Source: Fischerella sp.
GTDB taxonomy: Bacteria; Cyanobacteriota; Cyanobacteriia; Cyanobacteriales; Nostocaceae
NCBI GenBank assembly: GCA_026419705.1
Contig: JANZYY010000041.1
Span: 1-16,961, forward strand
Length of the DNA: 16,961 bases
Reading direction: 5' to 3'
Below, one piece after another: positions 1-8,098 of the stretch; the stretch's first letter is position 1, and the number at the start of each line of letters is the position of its first letter. Below the pieces are notes generated by a model. The model had not been told where the DNA came from. It made no database searches and was given only the letters and a program-made list of their open reading frames with translations. A program made the position numbers and the translations under genes.

Positions 1-194
1 GAGTACAGTTTTCTGTGTTTGAATGTTTTTTAAGTTTGGAGGAAATGCGGCAACTTTTTGAGAAATCAAAAAAACTTGTCAAACCATCCCAGGACAATGT
101 GCGATTTTATTGGATTTCGGAAGAAGCTGTTTCCAGAGTGTTAACTATTGGTGGTCAAGAACCAGCAGCACCACCAAAGTATTATATTATCTAG
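1..194 (+). CDS. cas2: CRISPR-associated endonuclease Cas2, C-terminal part
   Basis: Partial gene cut by the left edge. The open frame starts at base 3 and gives the last 63 residues before TAG at 192-194. The fragment begins VQFSVFEC, the conserved Cas2 strand, and ends in a proline- and tyrosine-rich tail (PPKYYII). Cas2 forms the Cas1-Cas2 integrase that inserts new spacers at the leader end of an array. Its position directly upstream of a leader and array on the same strand is the usual cas2-leader-array order. The fragment is too short to assign a CRISPR subtype, and the effector genes would lie to the left, outside the window. Confidence 0.9.
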   Translation, partial: VQFSVFECFLSLEEMRQLFEKSKKLVKPSQDNVRFYWISEEAVSRVLTIGGQEPAAPPKYYII

Positions 195-396
195 GTTTTA
201 GGATAATTAAGGAGGTTTTGTAACATGGTCATCGACACCACTCACCAAATCCCCAAAACCCTATATTTTTCGTTGAATGGTGTCGATTACTTACTGGATA
301 AGGGTTTGAGGTATGTGTTTTGTTCGATTTTTGGGAGGATGTACTATACTTTTAGCAGTGATGTCGATTTGGCGGCTGAAACCCTTACTGGGTAAG
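195..396 (+). promoter_or_regulatory. CRISPR leader with pre-crRNA promoter candidate
   Basis: This AT-rich stretch lies between cas2 and the first repeat. A -10-like hexamer TATACT at 345-350 would start transcription about 40 bases before the array; no convincing -35 box is visible. A 12-mer is present twice with one mismatch: TTACTGGATAAG at 291-302 and TTACTGGGTAAG at 385-396, the second touching the first repeat. TAAGGGTTT at 299-307 and AAACCCTTA at 379-387 form a perfect 9-bp inverted repeat around the promoter region. Inference: the duplicated motif at the leader-repeat junction may help position Cas1-Cas2 during spacer integration. Confidence 0.6.
225..395 (+). CDS. small ORF inside the CRISPR leader, doubtful
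   Basis: A 56-aa frame begins with ATG 9 bases after a good Shine-Dalgarno sequence (GGAGG, 211-215) and ends with TAA two bases before the first CRISPR repeat. The predicted peptide has no motif that I recognise. It overlaps the leader promoter candidate and both leader motifs, so it is most likely a chance frame over the leader. The strong ribosome-binding site just after cas2 is the only argument for translation. Conservation of the peptide, rather than of the DNA, in related leaders would be needed to call it real. Confidence 0.15.
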   Translation: MVIDTTHQIPKTLYFSLNGVDYLLDKGLRYVFCSIFGRMYYTFSSDVDLAAETLTG

Positions 397-653
397 CCCT
401 ACCGATTGGGTTAATTCGGATTAGTTGGAAACCCAATTAGCAAATTCCGCAATACCGCGCGCATAACTAGGACCCTACCGATTGGGTTAATTCGGATTAG
501 TTGGAAACCTTAGTTTCTATGCAAGATCCACAATATCGAGTAAACCCTACCGATTGGGTTAATTCGGATTAGTTGGAAACCAATCAAGAATATCCCCGAA
601 AGTTTCGCAGCCCTCTCCCCTACCGATTGGGTTAATTCGGATTAGTTGGAAAC
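397..653. CRISPR. CRISPR array, 4 repeats and 3 spacers
   Basis: Four identical 36-base repeats lie at 397-432, 473-508, 545-580 and 618-653. They begin CCCTACCGATTGGG and end in AGTTGGAAAC. The three spacers are 40 bases (433-472), 36 bases (509-544) and 37 bases (581-617). A C follows every copy, so the repeat could be counted as 37 bases. The leader and cas2 lie on the left, so transcription is expected on the plus strand and spacer 1 is the newest. No degenerate terminal repeat is seen. The last copy is perfect and runs straight into transporter coding sequence, so the array looks cut short rather than naturally ended. Confidence 0.97.
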
Positions 654-1431
654 CTACTGTGAGTAAAAAGGGCGTAGCCATATTACTCAACAAGGCATCG
701 CCTAGTTTATATAGGGTAATAAAGACTAAGATCAGTAATGCTCGGATAACACCTTTGCGCTGGAAAAATTCCCCAAATGGCAAAATTACCGCTTCGGCTA
801 AAGAAGCTGGAGGGCTAATTTGTCCTGGTTCTGGCGCAAATAAGCAGCCAAAAATACCAATTATCATCATACCTGCCATTAATAAGTAAACCGAAGACCA
901 AGGCATCCGGTCAGCAAGTATTAGTCCCAAAGAACCTGCTACTAATAATGCCATTCGATAACCTAAAATGAAGACTGCTGCACCAGCCCCCATTTCTAAT
1001 TCTGTCAAAACGTCGGTACGGTAGGCATCCGCAGCAATATCTTGAGTTGCGCTCAAAAAGGCGATAACTATGGCGTTGATGGCTAAAAGCTGTAACGCTT
1101 GTTTCGGTTGTTGAAAAGCCATCAAGGCGATCGCCACCATCAAGGCGATCTGCATCAAAATTAACCAACCCCGCCGTCTCCCCAAAAATGGCAGTGTAAA
1201 CCGATCTAAAAGTGGCGACCACAGAAACTTGAAGGAATAAGGTAAACTGGCAAGACTAAACCAGCCAATCGCCCCCAAGTCTACCTGTTCTTCGGTCATC
1301 CAAGCTTTCAGGGTAGTACCGATTAACAATAAAGGCAAACCTGATGCAAAGCCTAGCAACAATAAAGCCGCCATTTTGCGGCTTTCAAATACCTTCAGCA
1401 GGGATTGAATTTGTCTCACTGTTTTTGACAT
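559..1431 (-). pseudogene. AmpG-like MFS transporter, 3' end lost at the CRISPR array
   Basis: The first about 260 residues look like the N-terminal part of an AmpG-type major facilitator permease. They contain several hydrophobic membrane segments, the loop DRFTLPFLGRRRGW, and the family-typical SQDIAADAYRTDVL. AmpG proteins import cell-wall muropeptides and are usually above 400 residues. Here homology stops at about FLLTVGF, where the gene meets the last CRISPR repeat. The remaining roughly 30 residues, down to the stop near 559, are a read-through of repeats and spacers. Start ATG is at 1429-1431. With about five to six transmembrane helices missing, the product is probably non-functional. 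Confidence 0.85.
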
Positions 1432-1970
1432 TCCTCATACGAGTAAAAAGCAGAAAGCAGAAGGGTAAATTCACTTCTTCTGTTCGCGGAATTTTTTTGT
1501 TGATATTTTATGTTTAATTATGTCCACCTAGTTAACCTGGTTAATATTTCTCAGTAATTGTAATTCGATTTACCTTTTTAATTTTGATCGGAGATTGCAA
1601 TATATTGCCATAACCGATGTGTAATTTTATGCCAAGTTGCCTAAACAAGGCAGTCCCAATGAAAAACCTTTCACCGCCATACATGAAAATGGGCATTGGA
1701 ATTGGTGTCATGTATAAAATGTTTGTCTAAGTAGTATTTTCTAGTCAGGCCCCCCACGCACAATAGCCCACAACGAGGAGATGAAATATGCAAATGGATT
1801 GTGGGTCAATACGGTTCAGTTAAGATTTTGCTGTCCCCAGGGAAAGTACCTTGGTGTCTTGTTTCAACCACAAAGACACAAAGACACGAAGATGCGGGTT
1901 TGCTGCTCAGTTAATCCCCAATCGCCAATCCCTATTTTTCAAGTTAGTAGGCAGGAGTTAAGATAGTTTA
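1432..1970. other. intergenic region with STRR-like repeat, no gene seen
   Basis: About 540 bases between the truncated transporter and the methyltransferase gene. It contains three near-identical octamers at 1869-1892 (CACAAAGA twice, then CACGAAGA), a kind of repeat scattered through Nostocales genomes. It also contains an 8-bp inverted repeat, ATACATGA at 1679-1686 with TCATGTAT at 1708-1715. A 61-codon frame on the plus strand at 1781-1966 runs through the octamers and has no protein-like features. I see no RNA gene or mobile element. Confidence 0.5.
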
Positions 1971-3431
1971 TTAACTTTCGTTAAGTCGATAAACTTGATG
2001 TCCTCTTATTTCTACCTTGTGTTCGGCGAGACATTTTGCCCAACCTGCACGAGTACCAATATCACTTTTGTGTTTGAGTAAGCCCAATTCCTGTTCTTTT
2101 TGAGTGAGTTGAGCAAATTCTTCGTAGAGTGAATAATTGGGAGTGACAAATGTTTCTTTACGGTGGAGAATAGGCGGATTTGCTCTGCTTGTGTAGTCTC
2201 GATGAGCGATCTGTAAAGTTTTTAAGTCAATAGTAATACTTGCTTGCAGTGCCGGATGAGGATCGGTATCAAATTCTGGGTAAAATAGGTAAGATATCTG
2301 TGGTTTTTCAGTGTGAAATTTTATTAAGGTTGCACCATCTACCCGCCCAATAGTACGACTGGCACAGCCCTCATAAATTCTTAATAGGGGGTCAACTTCA
2401 CATAATGCAGAAACATGGACGTATAGAGCGCTACGTGTGTGTTTACCAATTTTGCTTTTTTCACAAGCAGCTTTGACTACACTGGGTTTTCCCAAGCTAA
2501 AAAGCTTAGCATCAGACACTTCGCAAGCTTCTTCGTAGCTGCCAAAAAAAGCTTTAATGTCATGGCGCATTTCTGGAGCCAGCTTGTGCCATGAAGGACG
2601 ACCCTGAAAGTGGGCAAGAGCCAGATAAACTTGAATATCCAGAGAACGACGGTAAGCGATCGCATCCCATTCAGCTTCATCAGTTGCTTGCAAAACCACA
2701 GCAAAAGCCCGGCGGAAGTTACCAAATTCCCTTAATAATTGCTGTTCGTTCTCCAATTCGCCCTTAACTGGCAGTCTACCGCGTTTTGTATAAAAATCCA
2801 TGAGTGGCTGAAGCAGATCTCGGTAGTCTTCAAACCGCTTGGTAGGGATGCGGACTCTTGGCGTCGAGGTTTTAGAGAAAAAGCGTATAGCTTTGTATGC
2901 TTCTTTTTCAGCTTCATTCCGAAACACAAAGTAAATACCTAACGCTACAGGTACCGCATCTACATTTAGTGTTTCATCAATGTATTTTTTAAGTTCTTCT
3001 TGCTGGTAATATTTCTGAAACGTATGGTGGCGGGTAATAACACCATCACCATAAGGTATGAGACTGCGACTAGGAGCATTAATCAGGACTTGAGCGGCAA
3101 CAATTAATACCTTGCGCGTTAGTTGCCAAGCTGCTAGCAGGGCTTGACGCCGTTCTTCTGTGTCTTCAATGACATTCAGGACGTAGCCCAAATTAACAAC
3201 ATCAGCGGCAATGCGATCGCGATCGGGATAATAATAGGGATCCCAACCTGCACTGGTGTAACCTAAGTTTGCCACTCGCTCGACATCACCACCATATCCG
3301 CAGCCATAGTCAAAAAATGTAGTATCTTTGTTTAAAATTGACCACTCTATTGCCAATCGCACGGGGCGAGACAAGTCAACGCGAAAAATTGCAGCTCTGT
3401 GACGTTCAATTTCTACGTAGCTCTCAGACAT
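1971..3431 (-). CDS. DNA phosphorothioation-associated putative methyltransferase
   Basis: A 486-aa protein. Residues 39-50 (FFDYGCGYGGDV) form a class I SAM-binding motif. An acidic loop follows around D64 (WDPYYYP), then a motif-IV-like segment at 77-90 (DVVNLGYVLNVIED). The rest is a long family-specific C-terminal region without motifs that I can name. The pattern matches the methyltransferase-like family repeatedly found beside dnd genes. Its substrate is not established, and DNA or a Dnd component is only a guess. It is last in the dndC-dndD-dndE series, 177 bases after dndE across a long heptamer repeat tract, so it may be co-transcribed or have its own promoter. Start ATG is at 3429-3431; no clear Shine-Dalgarno sequence. 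Confidence 0.85.
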   Translation of the reverse strand: MSESYVEIERHRAAIFRVDLSRPVRLAIEWSILNKDTTFFDYGCGYGGDVERVANLGYTSAGWDPYYYPDRDRIAADVVNLGYVLNVIEDTEERRQALLAAWQLTRKVLIVAAQVLINAPSRSLIPYGDGVITRHHTFQKYYQQEELKKYIDETLNVDAVPVALGIYFVFRNEAEKEAYKAIRFFSKTSTPRVRIPTKRFEDYRDLLQPLMDFYTKRGRLPVKGELENEQQLLREFGNFRRAFAVVLQATDEAEWDAIAYRRSLDIQVYLALAHFQGRPSWHKLAPEMRHDIKAFFGSYEEACEVSDAKLFSLGKPSVVKAACEKSKIGKHTRSALYVHVSALCEVDPLLRIYEGCASRTIGRVDGATLIKFHTEKPQISYLFYPEFDTDPHPALQASITIDLKTLQIAHRDYTSRANPPILHRKETFVTPNYSLYEEFAQLTQKEQELGLLKHKSDIGTRAGWAKCLAEHKVEIRGHQVYRLNES

Positions 3432-3449
3432 AAGAGCATTTTGACTTTG

Positions 3450-3600
3450 TTAGTAGTTAGTAGTTAGTAGTTAGTAGTTAGTAGTTGGTAGTTGGTAGTT
3501 AATAGTTGTTTGTTTACCACTATCCACTAACCACTATCCAATAACCACTAACCACTAACCACTATCCACTATCCACTATCCACTATCCACTATCCACTAA
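3450..3600. repeat. two opposed tracts of tandem heptamers (STRR)
   Basis: Positions 3450-3505 hold eight heptamers: five TTAGTAG, two TTGGTAG and one TTAATAG. After an 11-base spacer, 3517-3600 holds twelve heptamers, mostly CCACTAT and CCACTAA with one CCAATAA. The second tract is nearly the reverse complement of the first, so the region could fold into a long imperfect hairpin in the dndE-methyltransferase transcript. Such heptamer tracts are a known feature of heterocystous cyanobacterial genomes and vary in copy number by slippage. Confidence 0.95.
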
Positions 3601-3608
3601 CCATAATT

Positions 3609-3995
<387 letters not shown>

Positions 3996-4032
3996 TTGAT
4001 TAGTCCGCACTATTGTTGACTTTGCTTGCTGT

Positions 4033-4056
4033 CTTGGTGTCTTGGTGTCTTGGTGG
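4033..4056. repeat. tandem octamer repeat between dndD and dndE
   Basis: Three tandem octamers: CTTGGTGT at 4033-4040, CTTGGTGT at 4041-4048 and CTTGGTGG at 4049-4056. Read on the minus strand they give ACACCAAG units, similar to the CACAAAGA octamers at 1869-1892. The tract happens to keep an open frame upstream of dndE and would mislead an automatic start call. Confidence 0.85.
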
Positions 4057-4105
4057 TGAAAAATCATTTTGGAAACACAAAACAGCTTCGATCCAGTTCT
4101 TTTCA

Positions 4106-6085
4106 TTACCAAAAATAGCCAGGTTGTATAGTTGTCTGGCGGGTGGATGGGTCGTATTTGAGCAGATATTCGCGAGCGATCGCTTCGTTTTCTCTGAGTG
4201 TTTCTACTTCTTTTTTACCTATTTCTGTATCAGTGGAAAGGAGAATTACTTGATGACTGGCTTCAGGGAAGTAACGTTCAACCAAGTTACTACGGTGTGA
4301 AGAGTCAAGCCTGCCCAATGGTGTATCAATTGCTACTGGTAATCGATGTCCCGATACTCGCGCTAGTCCCCAAAGAAAGGCGATCGCTAAAAGTTGTTTT
4401 TCTCCTGCAGAAAGGCGATGTTTGGGAACAGGTTTACCCTGTAAATCATACAGGGATAAACTAAAATTATTAATATCAATGGTCACGCGATGTACTAGAT
4501 CGGATTTGTGCAGGAGATAGCGAAAGCACTCAGTTACTTCATTTTCTAATTTGTTTAGTTTTCTGAGAGTTAAGCGTTCCCGGAAAAGTTTAAGCGTATC
4601 TTGAACTCTAGCAGATGCGGTAATAATATGCTCGGTATTCTTGCGGTCAATTGTTTGTTCAGTATATTCTTTTAAATCTTTTTTCGACTTTTCAATAGCC
4701 GCTTCTAATTCAACTAAACGACGGCGTGCTGTTTCGCATTGAACTTTAGCTTCGGCAACTTTATTTTGTGCTATTTGCATTGCATCACACAGTCGTTCGT
4801 ATTCTTCTGGTGATGCTGCTCGGAGTATTTGTCGTTCAATGGTGATAATTTCTTGTTCTTTATTTTTGAGACTAGCTAATTGTTGCTTAGCAGAAATTTT
4901 GGCATTGTGTAAGTAATAGATTATATTACCCAATTGACTTAAAGTTTCATCATCGGCTAATAACCAAGCTTCTGTTTGTAGAAAAGTACAATTTCGTCTC
5001 CGCTCGTCTTCCAAAAATAATTTGATTTTCTTCAATTTCTCTTCTGCAATATCCAAGTTACTCATCCAATTGAGCAGGCGTTGATCTCGCTCTAACAAGA
5101 TTTCTTGTGCTATTTGCTGCTGTCGGATTCGAAATTCCTTTTCTGCTTGTGCTTGCACTTGGCTCAGCAGTGGTTGAATTAACGCCAATGGTAAAACATG
5201 AGCAGATAATTCACCCATTTCTTGACGAATATTTTCTGCTGCTGCTGTTATTTCTTGCTTCTGCTTTTCTAACTGACTGCGTTCCGCAGCAACTCTACCA
5301 CCTTCATAAATGAATTTATCAACAGCTTCTTGTGCTTCTTTTTCTGATAATTTTAATCCTTCTTGTAGAAAGACAAAAGTTTGCATTTGCTCGTTGTATT
5401 CTTCCTGTAATTTATTCAGGGTTTGTTCAATTTCCTCTAAGTTTGCCAGGTCGTGTTTATCAGCTAGTTCCTTGCGTTTGCGGGTGATGAAAATCTCTAG
5501 ATCGACTGCTAAACGTTCTGCTAGCTCCAGTCCTAAAAGTGCGCGAATCGCATCCACAACGATTGGTGGTGGCACTTCCTGTTCTGCTAGTTCCTTAACT
5601 TGTTCTCCATCAAAAAGAAATAAATTAGAAATTCCTAGAGGTAGTAAATTTTCAATATACTCATCCCAAGTATTAACTAAAGCCTCAACAGGCCATGTAT
5701 CATCATCACCCAAAATACCCAAATGGTCTTTACTCTCTTTAGGATTTCTTTCCCACGTCCGCACTATTCTATATTTAACTGGTCGGTCATTTTCAATATG
5801 TTCAAATACTAGCTCAACACGAGTTTTATCATGAGGTGATGTTTGGCTGTTAACGCATTGGGTCAGGAAATCACTGTAACTCAGATTTCCCCGGGTAGAA
5901 CATTGAGCGCGATGTCCATAAAGTGCGAGGCGAATCGCATCCATTAGCGTTGTTTTGCCACCACCATTCATCCCGCCCAAGAGAAGAATTGGACGAGTAT
6001 AGCCATTAATTTTGGGATCGAGATTTATCACCTGACGCCCACTATAAGGTCCAAAATTTTGGAGGACAAGTTCCAGAAAAATCAT
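4106..6085 (-). CDS. dndD: DNA sulfur modification ATPase DndD
   Basis: A 659-aa SMC/Rad50-like protein. Walker A is GGMNGGGKTT at residues 37-46, and a FLFDGEQ segment lies at 156-162. Long charged coiled-coil stretches fill the middle. The ABC signature LSAGEKQ begins at 558, and Walker B is PVAIDTPLGRLD at 583-594. The residue after the Walker B aspartate is Thr rather than the usual catalytic Glu, as in other DndD-type ATPases that I recall. I see no zinc-hook cysteine pair in the coiled coil. DndD supplies ATPase activity to the DndCDE complex, possibly nicking or remodelling DNA for sulfur insertion. It follows dndC by 125 bases on the same strand. No clear Shine-Dalgarno sequence precedes the ATG. 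Confidence 0.95.
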   Translation of the reverse strand: MIFLELVLQNFGPYSGRQVINLDPKINGYTRPILLLGGMNGGGKTTLMDAIRLALYGHRAQCSTRGNLSYSDFLTQCVNSQTSPHDKTRVELVFEHIENDRPVKYRIVRTWERNPKESKDHLGILGDDDTWPVEALVNTWDEYIENLLPLGISNLFLFDGEQVKELAEQEVPPPIVVDAIRALLGLELAERLAVDLEIFITRKRKELADKHDLANLEEIEQTLNKLQEEYNEQMQTFVFLQEGLKLSEKEAQEAVDKFIYEGGRVAAERSQLEKQKQEITAAAENIRQEMGELSAHVLPLALIQPLLSQVQAQAEKEFRIRQQQIAQEILLERDQRLLNWMSNLDIAEEKLKKIKLFLEDERRRNCTFLQTEAWLLADDETLSQLGNIIYYLHNAKISAKQQLASLKNKEQEIITIERQILRAASPEEYERLCDAMQIAQNKVAEAKVQCETARRRLVELEAAIEKSKKDLKEYTEQTIDRKNTEHIITASARVQDTLKLFRERLTLRKLNKLENEVTECFRYLLHKSDLVHRVTIDINNFSLSLYDLQGKPVPKHRLSAGEKQLLAIAFLWGLARVSGHRLPVAIDTPLGRLDSSHRSNLVERYFPEASHQVILLSTDTEIGKKEVETLRENEAIAREYLLKYDPSTRQTTIQPGYFW

Positions 6086-6104
6086 AGTTATTTAGTCGTT
6101 GGCA

Positions 6105-6163
6105 AGAGGAGGAGAACGGTGGAGTAGTGCAGGAAGGGAGAAATGGAGAAGTTCTCCTCCTCT
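6105..6163. repeat. 13-bp perfect inverted repeat in the dndC-dndD gap
   Basis: AGAGGAGGAGAAC at 6105-6117 is exactly complementary to GTTCTCCTCCTCT at 6151-6163, with a 33-base loop. The transcript of either strand could form a stable stem between dndC and dndD. It lacks a U tract, so it is not a typical terminator. It could be a dispersed repeat, or could reduce dndD expression relative to dndC (inference). Confidence 0.7.
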
Positions 6164-6210
6164 CCGACTCCAAATTCCCACTCTCCCTCTCTCCCACTCT
6201 GTCTTATCAA

Positions 6211-7920
6211 TTAAACAGTCTTTTCCTGATTTTGAAATTTTATATTTGCCCATGTGGAGACGCGAAATGTGGAGACGCGAAATTTTGCGTCTCTACTATT
6301 TTCTTTGGCAGGCAATTGTTTAGCGGATGGTTCACTTGCAGAATCTACAGATAATTCATCTAACTCATCCGTTATTTCATTCATGACGGCGACATCCCCT
6401 AAAGTTAGCTGCTTTACCTTTTCCACATCGCCTTGAGTAACTGCTGTTTTCAGATCTCTCTTCAAGTGAGCATTTTTAATTGCTTCCTCTTGGGAACGAG
6501 AACTAGTTTCAAAACACTTCTCAAGCGCATCGTATATTCCTACACGACGTGCCATCTTCCGAAACTGGCGTTCTGTATCCAACAGCTTTGCCATCAATTC
6601 TAGGTGCATGGCGTCACCTTCACAAATTTCTTCGAGAACTGTCCACTCATCGCTACCTAAGAGACTATAGCCAGCACCAGGACGCGGATCTTGGAATTCT
6701 TCACCAGTCACTTCTTTATATATACGGGGTAAACTATCATCAAATTCGTGTCTTTCTTCCAACCATATACGGCGAATTTCGCTTAGTTCTTCTGGAGTAA
6801 TGAGGGTGATGTCGCGCATATTTTCTGGCGCTGTGCGGCGGAGTTGTTGTTGAACAGTCAGGAGTTTTTTAAGCCAATCCTCTCGCGCTTCTTTAAGATA
6901 TGGACCAGGTATAGGTTCCACGGAAATTTCGCCTTCTAAGTTGCGTTCATACAGTTGCACATCACCACTTCTACGTCGAAAATCTCGTCGGTTGCGGTTT
7001 TCTTCAGCATCCAATTCCTTACGTAAATCGAGAAGAGGTTGTAACCATTCTTTTTCCTCGTCATTTTGAATCATTGCAGCAAGTGATTTGTCCTGGCTTA
7101 CTAGTGTACAAACCCAGCAACCAAAACGAGAACTACCACAGCTGGGGGTAGATGTATCCACAACTAAAGGACATTCATTGTCAGCGCTAGCACCTTTGTA
7201 CATGGCGAATAAATCCTTGTTGCTATATCCCCAAGGATTTTCCCACTGCATTAGATAAAGCCAAACTTCATCATTTCGCCAATCTTCTATAGGACTGTAA
7301 ACTAGAGAATTTGGCAAATTCATGTTAGGACTGAGGCGATCGCGTACTCGTTTGGTTTCCCATTGTTTCATTCTGTAAGCACGTTTTGTGCTTTCAGCTT
7401 TGCGAGTACCTAAAACAACAATAGCTTCTCCGTTGGTGCGGATAACATCACGAATAAAACGGTTAGATGGATTGATTTTAAGACGTTCTGTACACCAGCG
7501 GAATTTTCCTTTTGGTGCTGGGTAGCCTTTACCTATCAAACCTACCCAGAATGTCTCTTTCAGTTCTGGTTGTAGCAAATGGGGTTCAAATGGTAGCTCT
7601 TGACGGGTAGCCGCTAGTTTCATTTGTTTGAGGGAATTGCGGACCCAAAGAGAAACATAGGGATTTTCTACTAGTGTGTCTGTTGTAATCACATGAATAG
7701 TCTTTGTTCGCTTTTCGACTGGAAGTCCTGCGATCGCATTCCAAAGCAATTGGAGTACGCACGTACTATCCTTACCGCCCGAATAGCCTACAACCCAAGG
7801 TATTTCGTCTAAACAGTATAACTCTTTGATTTCAGCGGTGAGAGCTTGGATATCTTCCACTAACTCCGCCACAGTACGCTGTTGCTGATTTTTACTTTCT
7901 CCTGGTTGTGCTGTAGCCAT
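6211..7920 (-). CDS. dndC: DNA phosphorothioation sulfur transferase DndC
   Basis: A 569-aa PAPS-reductase-like protein with the ATP-pyrophosphatase PP-loop SGGKDS at residues 47-52. Likely iron-sulfur ligands are C143 (RWCTERLK) and the cluster C261, C268 and C271 (CGSSRFGCWVC). DndC activates the DNA backbone and passes on sulfur to make the phosphorothioate linkage. Residues 543-557 (RDAKFRVSTFRVSTW) are translated from a hairpin repeat element, so the natural C-terminus has been replaced or extended. Start ATG is at 7918-7920. It is the first gene of the minus-strand dnd series and diverges from dndB across 178 bases that hold an inverted repeat. Confidence 0.95.
   Translation of the reverse strand: MATAQPGESKNQQQRTVAELVEDIQALTAEIKELYCLDEIPWVVGYSGGKDSTCVLQLLWNAIAGLPVEKRTKTIHVITTDTLVENPYVSLWVRNSLKQMKLAATRQELPFEPHLLQPELKETFWVGLIGKGYPAPKGKFRWCTERLKINPSNRFIRDVIRTNGEAIVVLGTRKAESTKRAYRMKQWETKRVRDRLSPNMNLPNSLVYSPIEDWRNDEVWLYLMQWENPWGYSNKDLFAMYKGASADNECPLVVDTSTPSCGSSRFGCWVCTLVSQDKSLAAMIQNDEEKEWLQPLLDLRKELDAEENRNRRDFRRRSGDVQLYERNLEGEISVEPIPGPYLKEAREDWLKKLLTVQQQLRRTAPENMRDITLITPEELSEIRRIWLEERHEFDDSLPRIYKEVTGEEFQDPRPGAGYSLLGSDEWTVLEEICEGDAMHLELMAKLLDTERQFRKMARRVGIYDALEKCFETSSRSQEEAIKNAHLKRDLKTAVTQGDVEKVKQLTLGDVAVMNEITDELDELSVDSASEPSAKQLPAKENSRDAKFRVSTFRVSTWANIKFQNQEKTV
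6254..6293. repeat. repeat element inside the 3' end of dndC
   Basis: A 15-base unit beginning GTGGAGACGCG and ending AAAT occurs twice in tandem, at 6254-6268 and 6269-6283. GAGACGC at 6273-6279 pairs with GCGTCTC at 6287-6293 to make a hairpin. Because 15 bases is five codons, the duplication keeps the dndC frame and gives the repeated peptide FRVST. Similar GAGACGCGAAAT-type palindromes are, to my knowledge, common in filamentous cyanobacteria. Confidence 0.85.
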
Positions 7921-8098
7921 TTCTCCCTACCTCTGGATCCAACCCCTCCCTGCAAGCGGGGAGAGGAGAACATGGTGCAATTTTTGATTCACCCCTTTTA
8001 TACTGTGAAAACCTTAAAGGTTTTTAAAAACTTTATCACTAAAATCAATTTTTATAGAAAATTAATCAGTGCTATTTTTTAAAGTTTTAAAAATTCAC
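7921..8098. promoter_or_regulatory. divergent dndB/dndC control region with operator candidate
   Basis: This region separates dndB (right) from dndC (left). AAAACCTT at 8008-8015 and AAGGTTTT at 8017-8024 form a perfect 8-bp inverted repeat with a one-base centre. A TATACT hexamer at 7999-8004 is a plus-strand -10 candidate, and TATAAA on the minus strand overlaps it at 7997-8002. The palindrome therefore covers the expected start region of dndB. DndB-family proteins are reported to repress dnd transcription, so autoregulation through this site is a reasonable inference. No -35 box is convincing. Another GC-rich hairpin-like stretch lies at about 7944-7967. Confidence 0.5.

Noticed and set aside
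559..653. Transporter C-terminus encoded across the CRISPR repeats
   Set aside because: Those residues are repeat and spacer sequence read on the reverse strand, not a transporter domain.
1781..1966. Plus-strand 61-codon frame
   Set aside because: It runs through the CACAAAGA octamer repeat, has no recognisable protein features and no convincing ribosome site.
3450..3600. Second CRISPR array
   Set aside because: The units are 7 bases with no spacers; they are tandem heptamer repeats.
3996..4112. Longer DndE starting at 4112
   Set aside because: The extra 39 residues are translated from tandem octamers; the conserved DndE core begins at the ATG at 3993-3995.
5310..5834. 174-codon plus-strand frame inside dndD
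   Set aside because: Serine- and cysteine-rich antisense shadow of the dndD coding sequence with no protein-like motifs.
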